A stretch of 18,954 nt of DNA from Clostridium sp. CAG:411 (GTDB lineage: Bacteria; Bacillota; Clostridia; Lachnospirales; Lachnospiraceae): NCBI GenBank assembly GCA_000437275.1, contig FR899669.1:1-18954 (forward strand), read 5' to 3'. Below the pieces are notes generated by a model that saw only the letters and a program-made list of their open reading frames with translations, was not told where the DNA came from and did no database searches. Positions 1 through 7,281 of the stretch are shown piece by piece; positions within the stretch are counted from its first letter, which is position 1, and each line of letters opens with the position of its first letter. Position numbers and translations under genes: made by a program.

Positions 1-68
1 CAGTCTGTCATTTTTCATTTTGGTTATCATCCATAGGAGTAACATTCCTATTTATTTCATTTTGAAAA

Positions 69-245
69 TTAAACAGAAACGTCAATATTACTTCCTATAT
101 TAGGATTTACGGATTGTTCCATTATTTTTGTAATGGCATCTCCTGCATTTTCAGCAACTTCCATACTTTTGGCAAGCATAGAATATCCTACATCCATTTG
201 TAGATTAGTCAAAGACATAGAAGTAGAAAGTGAACTAATATCCAT
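69..245 (-). CDS. yjfB: YjfB-family putative motility protein
   Basis: A 58-residue protein read on the minus strand, beginning MDISSLSTSMS and ending SNIDVSV. The start pattern (MDI, Ser/Thr-rich, then a helix with QMDVGYSMLAKSME) and the length match the small YjfB family, annotated as putative motility proteins; the biochemical role is unknown. There is no signal peptide or membrane segment. The ATG at 245 is preceded by an AAAGGAGT ribosome site at 255-262 with about 10 nt spacing, which fixes the start. A sigma-28-like -10 element lies about 35 nt upstream of the ATG, which fits a flagellar regulon link. No convincing terminator with a U-tract follows. The family call comes from recognising the sequence pattern, not from a search. 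Confidence 0.8.
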   Translation of the reverse strand: MDISSLSTSMSLTNLQMDVGYSMLAKSMEVAENAGDAITKIMEQSVNPNIGSNIDVSV

Positions 246-280
246 AAGTAATCGACTCCTTTCTAGTTGATATAAAATAT

Positions 281-288
281 ATATCGGA
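281..288 (-). promoter_or_regulatory. Candidate sigma-28 (SigD/FliA-type) -10 element for yjfB
   Basis: Read on the minus strand this is TCCGATAT, close to the sigma-28 -10 consensus GCCGATAA/T. It ends 35 nt before the yjfB ATG, giving a leader of about 30 nt that holds the ribosome site. The expected -35 TAAA is poorly matched at the right distance, so only the -10 supports the call. A sigma-28 origin fits a motility-associated gene. Confidence 0.45.
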
Positions 289-425
289 TAAAGTTATAAT
301 ATAAATAAGAGAAGGGAGCAGCGAGGATTTTTCTGATGTAAGGTAATCTATTTATAAATAGAAGAGAGAGTTGTTATAAAAGAGTGGAGGAAGCGGACAG
401 GCGGTTTGTTAGGCTGTGTTAAGCA

Positions 426-454
426 TTGACAAATAGGCGAGGGATTTATACAAT
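426..454 (+). promoter_or_regulatory. Sigma-A promoter of nadA-hydE, with overlapping palindrome
   Basis: TTGACA at 426-431 is a perfect -35. A 17-nt spacer leads to TACAAT at 449-454 (5 of 6 to TATAAT). Transcription would start near 461, giving a leader of about 47 nt. The inverted repeat TATAC-aata-GTATA at 447-460 overlaps the -10 and is well placed for a repressor operator. NAD synthesis genes in Firmicutes are commonly repressed by NiaR, but I cannot assign this repeat to that protein. Confidence 0.75.
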
Positions 455-507
455 AGTATACAAATACAATATGCATCTGCGTACCGAAGGAAAAGGAGAA
501 TTAAGAG

Positions 508-1407
508 ATGATAGAAGAAATCAAGCGTTTGAAGGAAGAAAAAGACGTGGTAATTATGGCACATTATTATGTGGATGGAGCTGTACAGGAATTGGCAGAT
601 TTTGTTGGAGATTCCTACTTCCTTGCAAAGAAGGCAACAGAAGTAACTCAGAAGAATATTTTATTTTGTGGTGTTTCTTTTATGGGGGAAAGTGCCAAAA
701 TTTTAAATCCTGAAAAACGTGTTATTATGGCAGACGAATATGCAGACTGTCCGATGGCTCATATGGTAGACATTGACCGTATTCATCAAGTGCGTGAAGA
801 ATATCCGGATGTGGCAGTTGTCTGTTATGTAAATTCAACTGCGGAGATTAAGGCAGAGTCTGATGTTTGTGTAACATCATCAAATGCGATTCGTGTAGTT
901 GAAAAACTTCCTAATAAGCATATTTTCTTTATTCCTGATAATAATCTGGCACGTTATGTGGCACAACAGATGCCGGAAAAAGAGTTTATTTTTAATGATG
1001 GTTTCTGTCATGTGCACAAAAGTATTCATATAGAAGATGTTAAGAAGGCAAAAGAGTTACATCCAGATGCACTTATTTTGACGCATCCAGAATGTACAGA
1101 GGATGTAGTTGTTGCTTCTGATTTTGTAGGAAGTACATCGGAGATTATTGATTTTGCAACCAAGAGTGATGCAAAGAAATTTATTATATGTACAGAGATG
1201 GGTGTATTCTATGAATTAGAGCAGAAGAATCCAGAAAAGAAATTTTTCTCTGTAGGTCATAGACAATTTTGTCCAAATATGAAAAAAATCAGTGTAGAAA
1301 AGGTGAAAGCTGCACTAGAGAGTTTATCTCCAGAAGTCACCATGGATGAGGAGATGCGTATCAAGGCAAATGCACCGTTAGTGCGTATGTTAGAGTTGGC
1401 AAAATAG
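508..1407 (+). CDS. nadA: Quinolinate synthase NadA
   Basis: NadA condenses iminoaspartate with dihydroxyacetone phosphate to make quinolinate, the second step of de novo NAD synthesis, using an oxygen-sensitive [4Fe-4S] cluster. The 299-residue length is typical of the compact form. Three cysteines sit where the cluster ligands of the family lie: Cys81 (YADCPMAHM), Cys167 (GFCHVH) and Cys255 (QFCPNM). MAHYYV near residue 17 and the SVGHRQF segment before Cys255 also look like NadA. The ATG at 508 follows an AAGGAG-type site at about 489-499. nadB and nadC, often clustered with nadA, are not in this window, so iminoaspartate must come from an enzyme encoded elsewhere. hydE follows after 135 nt with no terminator between them, so co-transcription is likely. 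Confidence 0.95.
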   Translation: MIEEIKRLKEEKDVVIMAHYYVDGAVQELADFVGDSYFLAKKATEVTQKNILFCGVSFMGESAKILNPEKRVIMADEYADCPMAHMVDIDRIHQVREEYPDVAVVCYVNSTAEIKAESDVCVTSSNAIRVVEKLPNKHIFFIPDNNLARYVAQQMPEKEFIFNDGFCHVHKSIHIEDVKKAKELHPDALILTHPECTEDVVVASDFVGSTSEIIDFATKSDAKKFIICTEMGVFYELEQKNPEKKFFSVGHRQFCPNMKKISVEKVKAALESLSPEVTMDEEMRIKANAPLVRMLELAK

Positions 1408-1542
1408 TGTAAAATAATGTTTTGTGGGAGATTGGACATAGTTTTTGAGGTGCTTGTTTTGTAATACATACCGAAAAGGAAAAGTAAGAGTGAGAGTATA
1501 TTTGTTTGCTTTGCTTCGGTTTATGAAAGAGGAGGACATGCC

Positions 1543-2589
1543 ATGGAGATGCGACCATTGTTGGAGCAACTGGAACAGGATAGCGTGCTGCCAGAAGAAG
1601 CATTTGTAGAATTGTTGTCGAATCGAACCGATGAAGATGAAAGATATGCCGCAGAACGGGCAAGAAAGATTGCAGATGCGATTTATGGAAAGAAGATATA
1701 TATTCGTGGTTTGATTGAATTTACAAACTATTGTAAAAATAATTGCTATTATTGTGGCATTCAGAGGGAAAATCGCAATGCACAGCGTTATCGATTAAGT
1801 GAGGAAGATATACTTGCCTGTTGTAAAGAAGGGTATGCATTGGGCTTTCGTACTTTTGTATTACAGGGAGGAGAGGACCCTTATTATACAGATGAAAAGA
1901 TTGTACAAATAGTAAAGAAAATCAAAACTTCTTTTCCAGATTGTGCGATTACGCTTTCCATTGGAGAAAAGTCGTATGAGAGTTATCGGGCATTTTATGA
2001 GGCAGGGGCAGAGCGTTATTTGTTGCGTCATGAGACTGCAGATACGAACCATTATAGAAAATTGCATCCGACAGAAATGTCATTGGAAAACCGCAAAAAT
2101 TGTTTGAGACAGTTAAAGGAAATTGGGTATCAGACGGGTTGTGGATTTATGGTAGGAAGTCCATACCAGACAAATAAAGAGCTTGCCAAGGATTTGAGCT
2201 TTATTCATGAACTGCATCCTGAAATGGTGGGAATTGGCCCTTTTATTCCGCATAAGGATACACTATTTGCAGATAAGGAACAGGGGACCTTGAAGCAGAC
2301 GTTATTTTTGTTGAGTTTGATACGCATTATGGAAAAGAATGTCCTGTTACCAGCTACTACGGCATTGGCAACGATAGATCCACGGGGAAGAGAAAAAGGA
2401 ATACTGGCAGGGGCAAATGTGGTTATGCCGAATCTTTCACCAAGGGCAGTGCGAGAAAAATATGCCTTGTACGATGGAAAAGTCTGTACAGGGGAAGAGG
2501 CGGCAGAATGCAGGTATTGTTTGGAAAATAGGATAGCTTCTGTTGGATACGAGATTGCTGTAGATCGAGGCGATTATAAAATAGTTTAA
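1543..2589 (+). CDS. hydE: [FeFe]-hydrogenase maturase HydE (radical SAM)
   Basis: HydE is the radical S-adenosylmethionine enzyme that works with HydG and HydF to build the diiron subcluster of the [FeFe]-hydrogenase H-cluster. The 348-residue protein has the CX3CX2C radical-SAM motif in TNYCKNNCYYCGIQ (about residues 62-75). It also has the HydE-typical LPATTALATIDPRGRE segment, and a C-terminal Cys-X7-Cys-X2-Cys set (CTGEEAAECRYC) that matches the accessory cluster site of Thermotoga HydE. This separates it from biotin synthase (BioB) and PylB, its close relatives. The ATG at 1543 lies 7 nt after GGAGG (1531-1535); the ATG at 1538 is out of frame. hydF, hydG and hydrogenase genes are not in the window. 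The gene ends at a strong terminator. Confidence 0.93.
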   Translation: MEMRPLLEQLEQDSVLPEEAFVELLSNRTDEDERYAAERARKIADAIYGKKIYIRGLIEFTNYCKNNCYYCGIQRENRNAQRYRLSEEDILACCKEGYALGFRTFVLQGGEDPYYTDEKIVQIVKKIKTSFPDCAITLSIGEKSYESYRAFYEAGAERYLLRHETADTNHYRKLHPTEMSLENRKNCLRQLKEIGYQTGCGFMVGSPYQTNKELAKDLSFIHELHPEMVGIGPFIPHKDTLFADKEQGTLKQTLFLLSLIRIMEKNVLLPATTALATIDPRGREKGILAGANVVMPNLSPRAVREKYALYDGKVCTGEEAAECRYCLENRIASVGYEIAVDRGDYKIV

Positions 2590-2592
2590 ATT

Positions 2593-2631
2593 AAAAAAGG
2601 TTGTATTGCAGATGCAATAGAACCTTTTTTT
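2593..2631 (+). terminator. Rho-independent terminator after hydE
   Basis: A long stem, AAAAAGGTT-g-TATTGC with loop AGAT, pairs with GCAATA-g-AACCTTTTT and runs into seven T residues. It starts four bases after the hydE stop and closes the nadA-hydE unit. The A-rich 5' arm means it could also work weakly on the minus strand. Confidence 0.92.
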
Positions 2632-2650
2632 GCTAGGAAGGTGCTAAAAC

Positions 2651-2678
2651 TAATGAGAATAGGCGGTTTAACCGATAT
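2651..2678 (+). promoter_or_regulatory. Candidate sigma-28-like promoter for the hybrid kinase
   Basis: ACCGATAT at 2671-2678 resembles the sigma-28 -10 and shares the 7-mer CCGATAT with the yjfB element. TAAT at 2651-2654 lies 16 nt upstream, close to the TAAA-N15 rule. The distance from box to ATG (37 nt) is almost the same as for yjfB (35 nt). The box overlaps a perfect CGGTT-T-AACCG palindrome at 2664-2674, which could instead be an operator. Confidence 0.35.
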
Positions 2679-2715
2679 GTAAAGATAAGAGGGATTATGA
2701 TTTGGGGGCGTAAAT

Positions 2716-5700
2716 ATGGAGAGTAAAGAACGGGCATATTTATTGGATAATTTGAATGTGTTGCTAGAGGGGCATACAGATAAAAATTTATTGATATTGA
2801 AGCATAATGGAAGCCTTAAAGTGACACAAGATGATGTGGAAGATATGGAATTGGAGCAACGAGGCTTTAAAGTAGTGTATCACCAGTTTTATCAAGATAC
2901 CTTGCGAACAGCATATGAGCCATATTTAGCCATTATTTCGGAATATATAGAGCAACAACAAAAGAAAGATAAGAACTTTTTAGAGGGTTTTTTAGATAGA
3001 AATCAGGTATATTCTTTGCATCGGGACATCTTTCGTGCTTATTTCGGTGGAAGAGTGCCAACCAGAAAGGAAGACTTACTGATTGGAGAGTATGCCTTTG
3101 AAAGAAAAAGGATTTGCGATGCCGTGGTATCTATGTTATTGGAAATTGCACAGGAGCAACCGATGGTGTTCCTTTTAAATGATGCGAATTATGCAGGAAT
3201 TTCTATGTGGCGGGTAGCAAAGTGTCTGAAAAAATTGGGGATAAGCAGTCAGATAAAGATATTTATTGTGTATAACGAATTGGCTACTGGACTGGAAAGT
3301 GCCAGAAAATATCAGCATAAGTTTATAAAAGAATGCGAGGATGAGGAACTCGTTTTTGAATGGCTGTTAGAAACCCAAAATAGGAAAATACTTCCAGATA
3401 CTATGTTTAAATACCAGATAAAAGAAATTTCGGTATATTTGGAGACTATGTTTGATTTATCTTATTTCTTGGAATACGAAACCGTCAACGAATATTTACG
3501 CAGTTTTGTTACAGAACATAGATTAGGGCATCCACAGATACCGATGGAACAAAAGGAACACATATTAAAGTGCTTTTTCTGGAGTAGCTTAGGGGTAAAG
3601 GCTTATGCAGATGCATTGTTAGTGTGTAACCTGTTAAATCAGCTCCCAGTGGAAGAAAATCATAGATTAGCAAGAGCGTATGATGTTGCTTATTTTAAAG
3701 CATTAGTTTACATCTATTCCAGAACAGAGGTTGAGCTACAGGAAAATTTAGCGGAGTGTAATCGATTGGCAAGGAAACTGGGAGATGAAAAACGAATATT
3801 TGAAGTAAAGTTGCTTTCCAATATGGCATATTATTTAGGCTGGGACGATTTATGGGTATCAGAAAAAGATTATCCAGTTACGGAACAATTTTTACAGCAA
3901 TGTGAGATGTATGAAAAGTATAATCATTTAGCACATATTTTAGTGTATAGCTTTAACAGTGATTATAAAAAGTTTCAAAAGGTAGAAGGCATTGAGAAAA
4001 GGATACCAGAATTTATGGCTGGTATTCAATTGGGAAGGCAATTGGGAAATCAGCAGTTTTTAATTGAGGCATATCGAAAGAATATTATGCTGGCTTCTAT
4101 TCATGGCTATTATTCAGTTGCCATCTGTTTTTATCAAGAATCACTTAAAGTAATTCAGGAAGATGAAAATAGAATTATTGAGGCTGGAATTTATAATGGT
4201 CTTGGATATAGTAATTGCGGGGTAGGCCATTATATTTCCGCGCACAAATACTATAATCAGGCATTAAATATTTACTACCAAGAAGAAATGGTAGATGAAT
4301 TAATAGAGACCTTATATAATTTGGGAATCAATGCTTTTTTAGCAGATGATTATGAAAATTCTAGCAAATATTTATTGACAGCAGCGAATACATTAAACCA
4401 ATTGAAAATTGGTACGCTTCGGACCTGTAACATCGCAAAATTATTTGGTCTGACAGCCGTTGCGTGTTTTAAACAGGAGATTTATCATGAGGCATATCTG
4501 TATCTAAATAAAACAAAACAATTTTTGGCTCATATCATCGACCTGCAAAATGAGAAGGACGACAATTTGTTTGTGGATGATAGTGTATTTTTGTATTACC
4601 TTGTTAGTGGAATGGTATTGCGAAAAGAGGGAGATATAGAGTGTGCGTATAAGCAGATAAAAAAATCAGAGTTCTATATGAGACGTTCCACAGGATCCCG
4701 ATTTTTTAATTATCCCTTATATGTGCAGGAGTTTTATTTAATATGTAAGGAGAGCGGAAGAAAGCAAGAAGGGGAAGAAACCGTAAAGCAAGGTATTGCG
4801 TATTGCAAAGAACAAGGGTATACACATATTCAACAAAAATTGCAAAGCTATCTGGATGGAAAGGAAAAGGCAGAGAAAAGTTACCAAACGGAAAAGCTAG
4901 AGTTAGAAGGGATTACCATCGAACAGATTGGAGATTGGGTGGAGCGAATCTCTGTAGAAAAAACAAATCAGGAGCTTGGAAACAGCATCCATTTTTTAAG
5001 AGTGTTACAGCAGTTTACTTGCAATTTAAAAGAAGATACCAGTGAAAAATTGGCAGAATTGGTGCAAGTTTTTAAAAATAGTTTTTCCATTGACAAGGCA
5101 TATGCGGTTACCTGTGATGGAGTGGAAAATAGAATTTTATACTCTGATTTAGGATTTGAAGTATCCAAACAGGATATAGAAGAAATTAAAATGTTTTTAC
5201 AGGAGAATCCAAAAGGGATTGTATACTCGAAAAATGGACAAGAGTACGAGGAATATAATCGGGTATTTCAGGCATTTTCAAAGGATCGGGTATCCTCTTT
5301 TGTGGCAGTCCCTATCTTTTCTCAACATGATATTGTAGGATTTTTTATCGTTTATATTCAAATGATGGATAGCTGGAGCGGTCTAAAAAGAAAATCTATA
5401 TTGGATGAGGAGGACTTGGAGTTATTTTCTTACATTTTTAGAGAAGTATATGATGCACTGGAACGTGTTGCGGTGAAAAAGAAATTGGTAGGGGCAAATC
5501 AACAATTAAAACAGCAAATGGAACAATTAATTGTTTTAAAAGAGGAAGCAGAGTCTGCAAATGTTGCAAAATCCAGCTTTTTAGCTAATATGAGTCATGA
5601 GATTCGCACACCGATGAATGCGATTATAGGTATGACAGAGATTGCCCTTCGGGATGAGACGGACCGAAAGCAACGAGAGTATTTAGAGCAGATCTGGTCT

Positions 5701-7098
5701 GCGGGAAAGAGTCTTCTTTCTATTATTAATGATATTTTAGATTTTTCTAAGATTGAGTCAGGAAAGATGGAGATACGAGAAGCGGATTATGAGATAAAGG
5801 AAGTAATAACGGATATAAAAAATATTTTATCTGCAAGAATTGGAGAAAAGAATCTCAGATTAAAGATTATGGTGAATGAGGATATTCCAGCTTGTTTGTA
5901 CGGAGATGATATGCGACTTCGCCAGATTATTATTAATTTAGGAAATAATGCAATTAAATTTACAGAATCAGGTTCTGTGACAATTCTGGTTGATTATGAA
6001 CCGAAAGGGGAGGATATTGTACTACATGTGTCTGTAAAAGATACAGGAATCGGTATCCGATCAGAGGATCAGAAAAAACTATTTTCCGCTTTTCAACAAG
6101 TAGATGGAAAGAGAAATCGTAAGTTGGAAGGAACTGGGCTGGGCCTATCAATCTGTAAAGCCTTTGTGCAGCTTATGGGAGGAAGTATTTCTGTTGCGAG
6201 TGAATATGGAAAGGGAAGTGAATTTTATTTTCAGGTACCGCAAAAAATTAGTCACAATTTAAAGGCATTGGAAAAGACACCGAAAGGTAGAAATGCAGGA
6301 CTGTTTTTGGCACCAGAAGCAAGAATATTGGTCGTGGATGATAATCTTGTAAATCTTAAAGTCTTAGAGGGATTATTGGAACCGATGAAGATGAAATTGA
6401 TAATGGTAACCAGCGGAAAGGATGCCATTACCCAGTTAGAGACAGGAGAAAAATTTGATTTAATTTTTATGGATCATATGATGCCAGAGATGGATGGAAT
6501 TGAGGCAACAAAGCATATTCGATCTTTAGAAGGAACATATTATAAAGAGATTCCTATCATTGCACTTACTGCCAATGCCATAAGTGGAGTGGAAGAACTG
6601 TTTCTAGAAAATGGAATGCAGGATTTTATAGGCAAACCGATTGATATGAAGGAAATGATTTCGGTGTTACGAAAATGGCTGCCAAAAGAAAAGCTTACGG
6701 AGGCAAAAGAAAGAACAGAAGTGAATCAGTCTCAGGCGGTTGATGAAATTTCTGGTATTGACATAGAAAAAGCGTTACAAGTATCGGGAAATATGGATAT
6801 TGTAAAAAAACTTTGGCATATTTTCTACAGTACAGCAGATAAAAAAATTCTTTCTATTAAGGAATTGTTTGAACGTGTAGATTTAAAAAACTATATGATT
6901 GAGGTACATGCACTGAAAAGTTCTGCAAGACTAATCGGAGCTATGGAACTTTCTAAAATGGCAGAATACATGGAACAATGTGCAAAACGTGATAACGTAC
7001 TGGAGATAGAACGATATACACCCGTTATGTTAGAAGAGTACGAAAAAATAAAGAAGAGTCTTGAGAAGTGTATAGACGATGAACATAGAAGAGGATAG
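2716..7098 (+). CDS. Soluble hybrid sensor histidine kinase (TPR-GAF-HisKA-HATPase-REC-HPt)
   Basis: This 1460-residue multidomain phosphorelay protein has no signal peptide or membrane segment, so it should sense something in the cytoplasm. Order of parts: an N-terminal region (1 to about 250) resembling a decayed STAND/AAA-type ATPase, with a Walker-B-like stretch PMVFLLNDAN at 149-158 but no clear P-loop; a long helical TPR-like region, clearest at about 485-560; a GAF-like domain at about 776-915; a coiled-coil linker; HisKA with phospho-acceptor His961 in MSHEIRTP; HATPase with N-box Asn1077/1078, DTGIGI from Asp1109 and GTGLGL from 1139; a receiver with the acidic pair Asp1208/1209 and phospho-acceptor Asp1253 (FMDHMMPEMDG); and an HPt with His1398 (VHALKSSA). 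All relay residues are intact. The start at 2716 follows GGGGG at 2704-2708. No response regulator is adjacent, so the output partner and the signal are unknown. The pst operon downstream is separated by a terminator. Confidence 0.9.
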   Translation: MESKERAYLLDNLNVLLEGHTDKNLLILKHNGSLKVTQDDVEDMELEQRGFKVVYHQFYQDTLRTAYEPYLAIISEYIEQQQKKDKNFLEGFLDRNQVYSLHRDIFRAYFGGRVPTRKEDLLIGEYAFERKRICDAVVSMLLEIAQEQPMVFLLNDANYAGISMWRVAKCLKKLGISSQIKIFIVYNELATGLESARKYQHKFIKECEDEELVFEWLLETQNRKILPDTMFKYQIKEISVYLETMFDLSYFLEYETVNEYLRSFVTEHRLGHPQIPMEQKEHILKCFFWSSLGVKAYADALLVCNLLNQLPVEENHRLARAYDVAYFKALVYIYSRTEVELQENLAECNRLARKLGDEKRIFEVKLLSNMAYYLGWDDLWVSEKDYPVTEQFLQQCEMYEKYNHLAHILVYSFNSDYKKFQKVEGIEKRIPEFMAGIQLGRQLGNQQFLIEAYRKNIMLASIHGYYSVAICFYQESLKVIQEDENRIIEAGIYNGLGYSNCGVGHYISAHKYYNQALNIYYQEEMVDELIETLYNLGINAFLADDYENSSKYLLTAANTLNQLKIGTLRTCNIAKLFGLTAVACFKQEIYHEAYLYLNKTKQFLAHIIDLQNEKDDNLFVDDSVFLYYLVSGMVLRKEGDIECAYKQIKKSEFYMRRSTGSRFFNYPLYVQEFYLICKESGRKQEGEETVKQGIAYCKEQGYTHIQQKLQSYLDGKEKAEKSYQTEKLELEGITIEQIGDWVERISVEKTNQELGNSIHFLRVLQQFTCNLKEDTSEKLAELVQVFKNSFSIDKAYAVTCDGVENRILYSDLGFEVSKQDIEEIKMFLQENPKGIVYSKNGQEYEEYNRVFQAFSKDRVSSFVAVPIFSQHDIVGFFIVYIQMMDSWSGLKRKSILDEEDLELFSYIFREVYDALERVAVKKKLVGANQQLKQQMEQLIVLKEEAESANVAKSSFLANMSHEIRTPMNAIIGMTEIALRDETDRKQREYLEQIWSAGKSLLSIINDILDFSKIESGKMEIREADYEIKEVITDIKNILSARIGEKNLRLKIMVNEDIPACLYGDDMRLRQIIINLGNNAIKFTESGSVTILVDYEPKGEDIVLHVSVKDTGIGIRSEDQKKLFSAFQQVDGKRNRKLEGTGLGLSICKAFVQLMGGSISVASEYGKGSEFYFQVPQKISHNLKALEKTPKGRNAGLFLAPEARILVVDDNLVNLKVLEGLLEPMKMKLIMVTSGKDAITQLETGEKFDLIFMDHMMPEMDGIEATKHIRSLEGTYYKEIPIIALTANAISGVEELFLENGMQDFIGKPIDMKEMISVLRKWLPKEKLTEAKERTEVNQSQAVDEISGIDIEKALQVSGNMDIVKKLWHIFYSTADKKILSIKELFERVDLKNYMIEVHALKSSARLIGAMELSKMAEYMEQCAKRDNVLEIERYTPVMLEEYEKIKKSLEKCIDDEHRRG

Positions 7099-7127
7099 AC
7101 CATACAAGGTTTATCCTTTTCTTATCT
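7092..7127 (+). terminator. Terminator overlapping the kinase stop codon
   Basis: AGGATAGACC (7092-7101) pairs with GGTTTATCCT (7108-7117) through ten base pairs, one of them G-U, with loop ATACAA. TTTTCTTATCTTT follows. The kinase stop codon TAG (7096-7098) lies inside the 5' arm, so the last codons double as terminator sequence. It isolates the kinase gene from pstS. Confidence 0.82.
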
Positions 7128-7132
7128 TTAAG

Positions 7133-7148
7133 TTTACATTTATTTTAC
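7133..7148 (+). promoter_or_regulatory. Candidate PhoP (Pho) box upstream of pstS
   Basis: TTTACA at 7133-7138 is repeated as TTTAC at 7144-7148, exactly 11 nt apart. The PhoP box of Firmicutes is a pair of TT(A/C/T)ACA-like hexamers with 11-nt periodicity, so the spacing fits phosphate control of pst. It lies about 135 nt before the pstS ATG. A weak promoter-like pair (TTGAAA at 7222-7227, then TATCTA/TATATT around 7245-7257) lies downstream. The sequence is AT-rich, so chance is possible. Confidence 0.35.
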
Positions 7149-7281
7149 TTTAGGGTGGTTCTGGATTTTACATAGGAGTGTTAAACTTAGAATTGTTCAG
7201 AGGTTAGAACTGTCTGGAAGGTTGAAATGTAAATGTCATGGCAGTATCTATGTATATTTTTTCTAAAACAGGAGGAAAATT

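Larger units (their letters stand above)
246..507. other. Divergent intergenic region between yjfB and nadA
   Basis: This AT-rich spacer between two divergent genes holds the yjfB ribosome site (255-262) and its sigma-28-like -10 on the minus strand, and the nadA promoter and ribosome site on the plus strand. I saw no riboswitch-like fold and no further credible gene between about 290 and 425. Confidence 0.6.

Noticed and set aside
1..51. Inverted repeat ATAGGA/TCCTAT (33-38, 46-51) and a short minus-strand open frame (MITKMKNDRL...) running off the left edge
   Set aside because: The hairpin has only six pairs and no U-tract, and the open frame has no well-spaced ribosome site and too few codons to judge.
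1543..2589. Biotin synthase or PylB as the identity of the radical SAM protein
   Set aside because: The LPATTALATIDPRGRE segment and the C-terminal Cys-X7-Cys-X2-Cys set fit HydE.
2697..2726. Nine-codon ATG frame overlapping the hybrid kinase start
   Set aside because: The ribosome site is weak and its extent is small; it is easily explained by chance next to the real start at 2716.
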